DNA from: Kordia zhangzhouensis
GTDB taxonomy: Bacteria > Bacteroidota > Bacteroidia > Flavobacteriales > Flavobacteriaceae
Direction of reading: 5' to 3'
Length of the DNA stretch: 64,000 nt
Assembly: GCF_001005305.1 (NCBI RefSeq)
Contig: NZ_LBMH01000008.1
Coordinates: 1-64,000, forward strand
The position numbers were made by a program, and so were the translations under genes. The notes beneath the pieces are model-generated. The model ran no database searches and was not told the DNA's origin. It saw only the letters and a list, made by a program, of their open reading frames with translations. This document shows positions 29,917-36,928 of this stretch, piece by piece (the stretch's first letter is position 1; every line of letters starts with the position of its first letter).

Positions 29917-30638
29917 GAAAGGATACGTGCTACCAGTTGTTTGATTTTTTCTTTATTGGATGTTGCAATACGAGTTTCATTGAACAACGTAGCACTATGC
30001 ATGCTAATTTTGGGTTCGTTGATGGTTTGATGAATACTTGTGGCGGAAGCGTGAATTTCGGTAAAATCACTTTCTTTAAAAAGATACACATTGCTAGGAT
30101 TGATACCGCCGCCAGGCATGATAATAAGCTCGTTTTCGACTAAATCTTTTAATTCTTGTAATAATAATATTCCTTTTTCAGCAGATTTTGCCTGTCCTGA
30201 AGTCAATACACGATTTACACCTAAAATGGCTAGTTCGAGAATGGTTTCTTTCGGATTTGGCACCCAATCAAACGCCCGATGAAAGGTAAACGACAAGGGC
30301 TTTGCCAATTCAATCAGTTCTTTGGTACGTTCGGCATCAATTGTTTGATCTTGCTTAAGCACGCCAGACACAATGCCTGCACACCCCAATTCCTTACACA
30401 ATTCAATATCTTGCTTCATGATTTCAAATTCTACCTTTGAATAGGTAAAGTCGCCACTTCGCGGACGAATTAGTACATGAACAGGAATTGATACTTCGTT
30501 CATAACCTTTTTCAGTACCCCATATGAAGGAGTTACACCGCCCACAGCCAGTTCGGAACACAATTCAATACGGTGCGCCCCTGCTATTGAAGCATTCATA
30601 GCAGATTCGTACGAGTTGGCACAGATTTCTAAAATCAT
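29913..30638 (-). CDS. cutC: CutC family TIM-barrel protein
   Basis: A 241-residue cytoplasmic TIM barrel with the CutC signature MILEICANSYESAMNASIAG, RIELCSELAVGGVTPSYG, HVLIRPRSGDFTYS and TFHRAFDWV. It was named for copper tolerance in E. coli, but that role is disputed and its enzyme activity is unknown. Here it is the first gene of a PNGase F / beta-mannosidase operon, with a 4-bp overlap. That suggests a role in handling a sugar or glycopeptide breakdown product; this is inference from context. Confidence 0.9.
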   Translation of the reverse strand: MILEICANSYESAMNASIAGAHRIELCSELAVGGVTPSYGVLKKVMNEVSIPVHVLIRPRSGDFTYSKVEFEIMKQDIELCKELGCAGIVSGVLKQDQTIDAERTKELIELAKPLSFTFHRAFDWVPNPKETILELAILGVNRVLTSGQAKSAEKGILLLQELKDLVENELIIMPGGGINPSNVYLFKESDFTEIHASATSIHQTINEPKISMHSATLFNETRIATSNKEKIKQLVARILS

Positions 30639-31166
30639 TCTTTGAAATTATAAATGTTGAATTCTACATTTTAAATGTAAAACTACGTATTTGAGCTCGA
30701 TTTCACTTTTGAATTTACTTCCAAATTTTGAATACTGAGTGTAGCAAACAAGGATTGGGAACTCCAAAAAAAGGTGCTGAGCTTGTCAAAGTACCAAATA
30801 TATCATTTCTAAATTGTTTTGAATGCGCTGAATCTTTCAATTATTAATCTAATTTTTAGCATTCGAGTGATTGTGTTTGTTGTTTTTGATTATATACGGA
30901 CGCGTGTTGTACGATTGCGAGGTGCTTTTGTACGTTGCGGAACGCTAGAAACAGTTTTGTAATTTAGGTTCCGTACGTGCGGAATGCTAAAAACAGTTTT
31001 GAAATTGTGATTCCGTAAGTACGGAAATGTTAAAATAGTTTTGAAGTCATGATTCCGCAAGTGCGGAATTATTATAACAATAGTGTATTTTTAATTCCGC
31101 ACATGTTTTATGTGATAATTCCTAATAAACATGCTATATTTAGTAAAATTATTACCAATACTGTAA
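30639..31166. other. Intergenic region with tandem repeats
   Basis: 528 bp without a gene between divergent cutC and the DUF6261 gene. The left half is plain AT-rich DNA. The right half (30931-31099) carries four imperfect 42-bp repeats, listed separately. No terminator or clear promoter was identified. Confidence 0.6.
30931..31099. repeat. Four imperfect 42-bp tandem repeats with palindromic cores
   Basis: Units at 30931-30973 (43 bp), 30974-31015, 31016-31057 and 31058-31099 (42 bp each). Each junction forms a small palindrome of type TTCCGtacgtgCGGAA, TTCCGtaagtaCGGAA or TTCCGcaagtgCGGAA. The interior reads roughly aaaacagttttgaa in the first three units. The array ends about 70 bp before the DUF6261 start codon. 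Confidence 0.85.
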
Positions 31167-31892
31167 ATGAGCTCGTTTTCAAGACCAATTTTAAAGGATT
31201 ATCGCAGTAGTGAGTTTCTACAATTTATGAAAGATATCGTCAAGTTAATCAATCAGTACGATGTGGCTGCTTTAGGGTTGACAGCCGAACGTGCTGCGAT
31301 GGCTTCGCAGGTAGCAAATTTAGTTTTGGCTTTTGAAGTGGAGCAAGAACCAGTGCAAACAGCCGCTTTACAAGCATTGGATGCTCAACGTGATGATTTG
31401 TATAAGGGGATTCGGTATGTGTTGAAAGGATATACGTATCATATAGATTCGATTAAGAAAGAAGCTGCTAAAAGTTTGCTATTTCACTTTGAGACTTACG
31501 GAAAGAATGTACACAGAATGCCGTATCAGCAGGAAACTGCGTTGATTGCCAATATGATGGAGCAGTGGCAAACCGATACACAACTGCAAGAGGCAGTTAC
31601 CATGCTGCATTTGTCAGATTGGGTACAGGCGTTGGAAACCGTGAATAGAGAATTTGGCCAATTGTATGTAGCACGTGTTTCCGAAATTGCTACCAATGAC
31701 ATACCGACTTTTACGAGTTTACGTGACGGTGCCACGGCTGTGTATCGCACATTGGTGGAACGATTGGAAGCTTTCGTCACTCTGAACACGCATGACGATC
31801 ATCAAAAGTTGCATGTCGAAATTCACGAATTGGTTCGACAATACAATCAAGTAGTCAAGACACGGCGGAAGAAGCGTTCAGAGAAAGGGTAG
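31167..31892 (+). CDS. DUF6261 family protein
   Basis: A 241-residue, mainly helical cytoplasmic protein that ends in a basic tail (KTRRKKRSEKG). The overall layout (SFSRPILKDYRSSEFLQFMKDIVKLI, then LKGYTYHIDSIKKEAAKSLLFHFETYG) fits the Bacteroidota DUF6261 group; function unknown. It is higher in GC than its surroundings and flanked on both sides by short tandem repeats, so it may belong to a repeat-associated mobile unit. Confidence 0.72.
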   Translation: MSSFSRPILKDYRSSEFLQFMKDIVKLINQYDVAALGLTAERAAMASQVANLVLAFEVEQEPVQTAALQALDAQRDDLYKGIRYVLKGYTYHIDSIKKEAAKSLLFHFETYGKNVHRMPYQQETALIANMMEQWQTDTQLQEAVTMLHLSDWVQALETVNREFGQLYVARVSEIATNDIPTFTSLRDGATAVYRTLVERLEAFVTLNTHDDHQKLHVEIHELVRQYNQVVKTRRKKRSEKG

Positions 31893-32195
31893 TTTTTATG
31901 AGATTATTTCGACTGCGCTCAATACAAGTATTTCGACTGCGCTCAATACAAGTATTTCGACTGTGCTCAATACGAGTGTTTCGGCTACGCCTCGTAATGA
32001 CAAATCTAAGAGTCAATCAAAATACAACAACCAACCATCCGACAAATATTTTCATTTAGGATGTATCTTGATTGTAAGAACTCTAAATTTTAGAGTTCAA
32101 TAGTAAAACTTAAAAGAAAGATATTCTTAAAAGGGCTGAAAATCCTCGAGGATTTTCAGAAGTAGGCGAGAACAAGCAATTACTTATAGCCATTG
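31893..32195. other. Intergenic region with 24-bp tandem repeats and the end of the cassette-like array
   Basis: 303 bp. It contains the 24-bp direct repeats (31905-31976), an inverted repeat around AACTCTAAAtttTAGAGTT (about 32080-32099) and a perfect 24-bp palindrome centred on CCTCGAGG (32136-32159) that belongs to the spacer family described below. Confidence 0.7.
31905..31976. repeat. Three 24-bp tandem direct repeats
   Basis: Unit TATTTCGACTGCGCTCAATA plus CAAG, at 31905-31928, 31929-31952 and 31953-31976 (third copy with two changes), then a decayed fourth (TGTTTCGGCTACGCCTCGTA). The copies directly abut, so it is not a CRISPR. The TTTCGACTGCGCTCA word is familiar as a dispersed intergenic repeat in flavobacterial genomes. 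Confidence 0.85.
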
Positions 32196-32205
32196 CTAGA
32201 CAACG
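32130..32205. repeat. Palindromic spacer S0 (partial) of the cassette-like array
   Basis: It starts at the stop codon of the next gene (minus-strand reading AACGTTGTC-TAG-CAATGGCTATAAG) and contains a perfect 24-bp palindrome at 32136-32159 whose arms hold GAAAATCC/GGATTTTC. The same GAAAATCC core recurs in S1 and S2. Confidence 0.6.
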
Positions 32206-32825
32206 TTTTTTAATTTTTTAATCAGTTTAGGGATAAGAAAAAATAATAATCCAATTGCCAAAAAAATCAATGCTCTTTTTGAAAGTTCACCCGATTTTTT
32301 CATATGGCTATCATATTCCGATTCATATTTTTGTTTATGCTTAATTGAACTAATCATTTCTTTTGCTGCTTTAAAGCTTTTACTGTCATTATTTGGTAAA
32401 TCGAAATATTGAATATTTATCCAACCTTCTTTACCCAAACTTTTTATTTCATACAACGATTTTCCCATTATTGAATATTTGGCTAATGAGTAATTTTCCG
32501 ATTTTTTAATAATTAGTGTGTCGGCTTTTATATCTTTCGTCATTATATGATTTAGGCTTGTAAGAACTTTTTCAGAACTTTCAAGACCAAATTCAGGCAT
32601 TTCATAATACTGATATTGGATTTTAGGGAACTTCTCCAAATCAGTCGAATCAGTAAATATTTTTCCTATTTCGTGAAAGTTCTCATAATCTAGCTTTCTG
32701 TCTTGTTCAGTAAAATAATTAAATTCAGTTGGGATAGAAAAAGTCAAATCTCTCAATTTCACTTTATTTTGTGCAAATGTCAAAACTGGGATTGATAAGA
32801 TTATGACTATAATTTTTTTTTTCAT
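32196..32825 (-). CDS. Exported protein with a C-terminal membrane helix, unknown function
   Basis: A 209-residue protein. ATG at 32825 is used because it begins a good signal peptide (MKKKIIVIILSIPVLTFAQ); an ATG 93 bp upstream would read through spacer S1. The body contains KLRDLTFSIPTEFNYF and a YYEMPEFGLESSEKVLTSL stretch, and a single membrane helix lies near the end (ALIFLAIGLLFFLIPKLIKK). No domain recognised. It has a spacer directly on each side, like a one-gene cassette. Confidence 0.72.
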   Translation of the reverse strand: MKKKIIVIILSIPVLTFAQNKVKLRDLTFSIPTEFNYFTEQDRKLDYENFHEIGKIFTDSTDLEKFPKIQYQYYEMPEFGLESSEKVLTSLNHIMTKDIKADTLIIKKSENYSLAKYSIMGKSLYEIKSLGKEGWINIQYFDLPNNDSKSFKAAKEMISSIKHKQKYESEYDSHMKKSGELSKRALIFLAIGLLFFLIPKLIKKLKNVV

Positions 32826-32845
32826 TAGTGATTTTCTCAAATGTT

Positions 32846-32977
32846 GACTAACGCGTTTGTATATGGTTTGTTGTGTGAAAATCCGCAAGGATTTTCCGCC
32901 GTAACCGAAAGATAGCAAATTGCAATGAATTCCGATTAGGAATTCAGCCGCAATGAACTATACACGTTGTTAGGCAC
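32846..32977. repeat. Palindromic spacer S1
   Basis: 132 bp between two same-strand genes. On the minus strand it begins GTGCCTAACAACGTGTATAG and ends CATATACAAACGCGTTAGTC, so GCCTAAC and GTTAG form outer arms. Two internal hairpins follow: GAAAATCC-gcaa-GGATTTTC (32877-32896) and GAATTCC-gatta-GGAATTC (32927-32945). The ends match the RYYYAAC/GTTRRRY pattern of integron attC sites closely. Confidence 0.75.
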
Positions 32978-32983
32978 AGTCTT

Positions 32984-33673
32984 TTATTTTTCAATCATAT
33001 AGCTTGTCATTCCGTTATATTGTTTTAAAGCAGTTTCTTTATCAAAATCATCGTGTAAATTTGCAATTGATTTTCTTACCGAAGTAAAAACAAAAGGCAA
33101 ATCACTTTTATTCAGAAATTCAGTTTTTCTAACAATATCAGATATTGAATTTGCATACCATTCTTTTCGTTTTTCATTTACTTTTGATATTTGTTCTTTA
33201 GTAAGTTTTGGAAACCAAATTTTATTATTTAAGCTGTCAGGTAATATTGGATGTTTGTATTGCCAAGATGAATAAACTTCAAAACTACCTTTCTCCATAT
33301 CATTTTGAAAGTTCAAATAGAAAATCGCTTGTTCTGGGTCAAATCTTCCACTTTTTACAGCTGATTTTAAAATTGGTTCCAAATCGATAACAGTTTTGTC
33401 ATAACTTCTCCTTTGAGCTGTATGATGCAAAATAATATAGTGAGGTTGTTGTCTTAAATAATTGTCATATCCTAATTCTACTTGAGATGGAAAACCGTCT
33501 GAGTCGGTTAGTTCCAATATTCGTTTTAAGTTTATTTTTCTAATCGAATTGATTGTATCATCGTGAGTCTCATACATTGGTCTAAACAACTGGTCCCTAG
33601 CGTGAATTTCATTAAATTCAGTTCTTAATTTTTGGTTGTATTTTATTTCTCTTTTATATACTAATTTATCCAT
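32984..33673 (-). CDS. DUF6624-like protein
   Basis: A 229-residue soluble protein. The segment RDQLFRPMYETHDDTINSIRKINLKRILELTDSDGFPSQVELGYDNY...IILHHTAQ resembles the DUF6624 family (DQ.R, GFPS, vG, HH pattern). Function unknown. Its ATG overlaps the end of the upstream lipoprotein gene by 13 bp, so the two are coupled. It may act with that lipoprotein in the same compartment, although it lacks its own signal peptide; the start could be misplaced. Confidence 0.65.
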   Translation of the reverse strand: MDKLVYKREIKYNQKLRTEFNEIHARDQLFRPMYETHDDTINSIRKINLKRILELTDSDGFPSQVELGYDNYLRQQPHYIILHHTAQRRSYDKTVIDLEPILKSAVKSGRFDPEQAIFYLNFQNDMEKGSFEVYSSWQYKHPILPDSLNNKIWFPKLTKEQISKVNEKRKEWYANSISDIVRKTEFLNKSDLPFVFTSVRKSIANLHDDFDKETALKQYNGMTSYMIEK

Positions 33674-34005
33674 TCTTGCTCAGTCATATATTTACTTACA
33701 AAAACGGATTTCACAAAATCTAATTCATTTGAGTTGTTTATTATTTCTTGAAGGTATTTATCTCTCTTTTCGAAGTTATTCAATAGTTGACTCAATAATG
33801 CCAAATTAAAAACATCTTTCCCAAATGGTTTTTCTATTGCATCAAAAGCAGTTTTATATTCGCTTATAGCTTTTTCATAGTTTTCATCACAAATGGCAAG
33901 TTCAGCATTATTGATATGTTCAAAATAATTTTTTGAATTGAATTCTTTGGTTCTAGAACAACTCAAGATAATTACAAGAAATAAGATATAAAATGTGTAT
34001 TTCAT
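33661..34005 (-). CDS. Small TPR-like lipoprotein, unknown function
   Basis: A 114-residue lipoprotein with MKYTFYILFLVIILSC and lipobox Cys at 16. The mature part has helix pairs reminiscent of one or two TPR units (HINNAELAICDENYEKAISEYKTAFDAI). It overlaps the DUF6624-like gene by 13 bp downstream. It lies between spacers S1 and S2 in a two-gene cassette. Confidence 0.68.
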   Translation of the reverse strand: MKYTFYILFLVIILSCSRTKEFNSKNYFEHINNAELAICDENYEKAISEYKTAFDAIEKPFGKDVFNLALLSQLLNNFEKRDKYLQEIINNSNELDFVKSVFVSKYMTEQEWIN

Positions 34006-34022
34006 AAAGTTGCGTTCAGATT

Positions 34023-34150
34023 GTGCCTAACGGTTTGTGTATGATTTCGTTGCGTGTTTCAGCAACTAATTTAATAAAAAAGCAAAGGCAATAATTCAGC
34101 GCGAGGATTTTCCGAAAGGAAAATCAGAAGCAATGAATTATACACGTTTT
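34023..34150. repeat. Palindromic spacer S2
   Basis: On the plus strand GTGCCTAACGG opens the site. Arms GTGTATGATTTCGTTGC (34037-34053) and GCAATGAATTATACAC (34130-34145) pair with few mismatches. The core hairpin is GATTTTCC-gaaa-GGAAAATC (34106-34125). The site begins directly at the stop codon of the 34150 gene and ends about 20 bp before the start of the 34005 gene. Confidence 0.75.
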
Positions 34151-34650
34151 TATTTGCTGTTTTTTATTTTTTCCAATAATCCATTCAGGTCAGCATTTGT
34201 CATATTATATTTTGGTTCAAAAAGACTATTTTTTACAGATAAAACTCGTAGTAAATACATTTGGTATGAAAATGAGGATTCATTCCTTTCACAGCCCCAA
34301 GCCATGTAAATCTTCTTTTCCTCAGTTACGCTATTTAATAAGTTTAAAACATAATTTTTATTATTGTTTCTTTTGGCGCTTATTAAATAACCAATAAATT
34401 TAATTGTTCCGTTATCACTTGATTTTAAAGACTCAAGTTCCTCGTCATTAATTAATTTATCAAGTTTTAGGATTTTCTTTTTTTCTTTTTCACAAAATTG
34501 AAATACAGGTTCAGGTTCTCCTCCAGGAGATTGAACATAAATCCCTTTTTCTCTGCTCATTTTCTTAAAATCATCAATTATTTTTTCAGATTTAGATTGA
34601 CCAAAAATAAAAATTGGGACTAATAAAATTAAGTAGATAATATTCTTCAT
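34150..34650 (-). CDS. Exported protein of unknown function
   Basis: A 166-residue protein with signal peptide MKNIIYLILLVPIFIFGQ. The mature part is charged and helical, with two Cys (FQFCEKEKKK and WGCERNESSFSY) that might pair outside the cytoplasm. No domain recognised. It occupies the whole interval between spacers S2 and S3: its stop is at S2 and its start is about 30 bp from S3. Confidence 0.68.
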   Translation of the reverse strand: MKNIIYLILLVPIFIFGQSKSEKIIDDFKKMSREKGIYVQSPGGEPEPVFQFCEKEKKKILKLDKLINDEELESLKSSDNGTIKFIGYLISAKRNNNKNYVLNLLNSVTEEKKIYMAWGCERNESSFSYQMYLLRVLSVKNSLFEPKYNMTNADLNGLLEKIKNSK

Positions 34651-34678
34651 TGTTTAAGTTTGAGTGTTAAAATTGCAA

Positions 34679-34812
34679 ATAACGGTCTCGTATAACCGTC
34701 AGTTACGGGTTTTAAGTTACTACTTTTCGGTTTAGCACAGGCTTTAGCAATTCCGAGTGGATTCGGACGTAGTCGAATCCGCCGTAATTGCGGTTATACA
34801 TTGTTGTACGCA
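34679..34812. repeat. Palindromic spacer S3
   Basis: Outer arms GTATAACCG (34690-34698) and CGGTTATAC (34791-34799) are perfect. The core hairpin is GGATTCG/CGAATCC (34759-34765 and 34774-34780). On the minus strand the site begins TGCGTACAACAATG five bases after a stop codon and ends CCGTTATTTGC. Confidence 0.72.
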
Positions 34813-34816
34813 GGTT

Positions 34817-35098
34817 TTATTTTCCATTTTTCATTAATTTAATAGAATCAATAATTATAATAACTAAATAAATTATAAGTCCGATTCCGCCAATTGGTAG
34901 TGTTATAAATATTCCTAACCAAGGAATTACTCCCCAAAAGCAGTTTCCTTCGTGACAAGGTTCATTTGTTATTAATTCGGTTAAATAGGCTCCAATAAAT
35001 CCAATTATAAAGGAAGAAAGTGTTAAAAATATAATTACACCTAGCCATAACGGAAATCTAGTCAAATAGTGTTTTTTGGTTTTTAAAATTATACCCAT
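34817..35098 (-). CDS. Small two-helix membrane protein, unknown function
   Basis: A 93-residue protein with two or three membrane helices (LWLGVIIFLTLSSFIIGFIGAYL and FWGVIPWLGIFITLPIGGIGLIIYLVIIII) and an external CHEGNC loop. No family recognised. Single gene between spacers S3 and S4. Confidence 0.65.
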   Translation of the reverse strand: MGIILKTKKHYLTRFPLWLGVIIFLTLSSFIIGFIGAYLTELITNEPCHEGNCFWGVIPWLGIFITLPIGGIGLIIYLVIIIIDSIKLMKNGK

Positions 35099-35215
35099 TA
35101 CATTTTTAATATTTGAACTTCGATTAGAGAATTTTTTTAGTCAGTTTTTTCAAAATTAGCATATTTTTCACTCTATCTATTTTAATTCAGTTGGATTTTT
35201 TGCGATTTGTTGTCA

Positions 35216-35277
35216 ACTTGCGTACAACGATTAGAATAAGCTGCGTTTTAATGCAAGTGTATTCTGTTGTTATATAT
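35216..35277. repeat. Palindromic spacer S4
   Basis: A compact site of about 60 bp. TTGCGTACAACGATTAGAATA and TATTCTGTTGTTATA form imperfect outer arms around TGCgttttaatGCA. Its GCGTACAAC end is the same word that opens S3 on the other strand. Confidence 0.6.
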
Positions 35278-35365
35278 ATGTTTTTTTGCGTTCTTACTTT
35301 AACTAAAGTACAACTTAAATTCAAGCCATAAAAAAGGAGTTCTAAAAAGAGCTAAAATAGCCTAT

Positions 35366-35642
35366 AGACATCCGTTTGAAATTGTAAAAAAAGATGCACT
35401 TTATATTTGTATAAGGCGTGCCTTTTTTTTCATTTGTAACTTTAGACTTTATCGTTTTCTAATTAGGAGTTGATTTTATCAAATAAATCCACTACCTTAA
35501 ATCAAGTTTTTGAGTACATTGACAATGTTTGAAAGAACGCTCTTTCACAGTGTAACTGCTAAAAACTTGGACTAAAATCTGCTGATTTTAAAGAAAAACT
35601 AGATAAAATCTTTCCAATATTTCCTTTTTCAAACGGATGTCT
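35366..35642. mobile_element. Possible MITE or transposon relic with 16-bp perfect inverted ends
   Basis: AGACATCCGTTTGAAA (35366-35381) and its exact complement TTTCAAACGGATGTCT (35627-35642) bound 277 bp. A looser inverted similarity extends outward (GTTCTAAAAAGAG against ATTCCAAAAGAG). The interior has one plus-strand frame (about 35478-35650) that reads like protein but has two in-frame stops, as in a decayed gene. No clear target-site duplication was seen. Confidence 0.45.
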
Positions 35643-35664
35643 CCAATTCTCTTTTGGAATTATA

Positions 35665-35800
35665 TATAACGGTTCTCAGCTATACGCAGGCAGGGATTTT
35701 TACCACTGAACTTTCTACGAAGAACTGAACTTCAAATTTACCACTTTCCTTTCCTACGAAGCACGAAACCCCTGCTTGCGTATAGGTGATGTTGTGCGTT
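35665..35800. repeat. Palindromic spacer S5
   Basis: CTATACGCAGGCAGGG (35680-35695) pairs with CCCTGCTTGCGTATAG (35770-35785) over 16 bp with one mismatch. Outside them are TATAACGG and GTTGTGCG. Between the arms a TTTACCACT...TACGAAG unit occurs twice. It is the downstream neighbour of the defence operon. Confidence 0.72.
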
Positions 35801-35880
35801 CGGTGTTCTTTTTCGTCCGTCTGTTTTTCGGTCGTTTTGGTCGTGCGGTAGGGCAGACACACTCTTTGCCAAGTTTTGGC

Positions 35881-35893
35881 TTGCGGGTCGGCT
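35881..35893. repeat. Left copy of a 13-bp direct repeat flanking the defence operon
   Basis: TTGCGGGTCGGCT here and at 42191-42203, in the same orientation, 6,310 bp apart. The sequence just before it is also similar in both places (a GACACAC or GTGTGTC word, then CAAA/TTTGG-rich DNA). Confidence 0.7.
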
Positions 35894-35947
35894 GGTGCGA
35901 CTTGGCAATGTGTGTGGGTGTGAAGCGTTGGTTTTATTTCTATTTTG

Positions 35948-36928
35948 TTATAAAGCATTGAATAGTCCTTTTCTTTCTTTTAGTTTATTTAATTCTATTG
36001 CCTTGATACTTGTCAAGTCAGATTTATATTTCACTTCTGAAACATTGTTTGGAATATGAACTTCCTCTATTTTGTCAATGTCTTGATGTCTGTAAAAACG
36101 TAAAGACTGTTGAGCAATGTCATAATCGAATTTTACGCCAATGGAATGTTCCAAAGAACTTCCAAGCGTTCTAAAAACAATTGTGTTTAGCTTTTCAACT
36201 GTATCAAAGTCGTAATCAATCTTCTCAGAAATTCTGTCAATTAAATACTGAATGCTATTCCCTGAATTGTGTTGTTTTAAAAAAACCGAAGCAATTAAAA
36301 CTTGTGTATCAGACGGAGGGTTTAACTGTTCCGCTGAGAAAATATGTTTTCTCTCAAAGTTCGAACTGCTCTTAACTTCAATTCTTTCTGTTCCTGCGTT
36401 AAAATCAAATTTCTCCTCTGGTATGTTATGCCAATAATTTATGAGTTCTTTTGGATTGGTTGAATTTTCAATTAAAAATAACTCAGCCCAAAGACCGTTT
36501 ACTGTATTTGTTGGAGAATCTGTCAAGGTTTTAAATACTTCAACAAACTTTTTGAGCGAATCAATTACTTGTGGTTGAGTTGGATTTTGTCCAACTGTTT
36601 TTACGAGAGATTCAGATATTCTAAGAAAGTATTCTTGCAAGTTTCTGTCGCTGCAACGGAATGTAATAACAGTAAATGTTTGAAATTTGAAGGAATCATT
36701 CTCATAAATTTTACATTCAAGGTTTTGTTCAAGTTGCAAATATTTGAGGCGAAAATTCTTCAGGCTTAAATCCTTAATTCTCTTAGATACAGAAAGCAAT
36801 AAAACTGCATTCCCTTCAAAGTCAATTGCCACTCGAAAATTTGGGTATTCGGGGATTGGAATTGCATTGAAAACCTTGCTGTCATTTTCAGGCAAGCTCA
36901 GAGAATCGTATAGGTCAATTAAATTCAT
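35948..36928 (-). CDS. PD-(D/E)XK nuclease-fold protein (DUF4420)
   Basis: A 326-residue protein of the DUF4420 family of putative restriction nucleases. The probable active site is Glu149 (GLWAELFLI), Asp175 (EEKFDFNAG) and Glu184-x-Lys186 (RIEVKSSS), the D...ExK core. It overlaps the Z1 gene by 4 bp and is the last gene of the operon. With its partners it would cut DNA lacking the methyltransferase's mark; target and cutting pattern are unknown. Confidence 0.88.
   Translation of the reverse strand: MNLIDLYDSLSLPENDSKVFNAIPIPEYPNFRVAIDFEGNAVLLLSVSKRIKDLSLKNFRLKYLQLEQNLECKIYENDSFKFQTFTVITFRCSDRNLQEYFLRISESLVKTVGQNPTQPQVIDSLKKFVEVFKTLTDSPTNTVNGLWAELFLIENSTNPKELINYWHNIPEEKFDFNAGTERIEVKSSSNFERKHIFSAEQLNPPSDTQVLIASVFLKQHNSGNSIQYLIDRISEKIDYDFDTVEKLNTIVFRTLGSSLEHSIGVKFDYDIAQQSLRFYRHQDIDKIEEVHIPNNVSEVKYKSDLTSIKAIELNKLKERKGLFNAL

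Larger units (their letters stand above)
35099..35947. other. Gene-free stretch with spacers and an inverted-repeat relic
   Basis: 849 bp with no believable gene. It contains spacer S4 (35216-35277), a 16-bp perfect inverted repeat bounding 277 bp (35366-35642), spacer S5 (35665-35800) and a G/T-rich stretch with TTGCGGGTCGGCT (35881-35893) before the nuclease gene. A 92-codon minus-strand frame over S5 is treated as non-coding. Confidence 0.65.

Noticed and set aside
31905-31976. CRISPR array
   Set aside because: The 24-bp repeats abut with no spacers and no cas genes are present.
35680-35958. Minus-strand 92-codon frame over spacer S5
   Set aside because: It lies across a long palindrome, overlaps the nuclease gene's end, and has a His/Thr-rich start (KPTLHTHTHCQ) typical of chance translation of repeat DNA.
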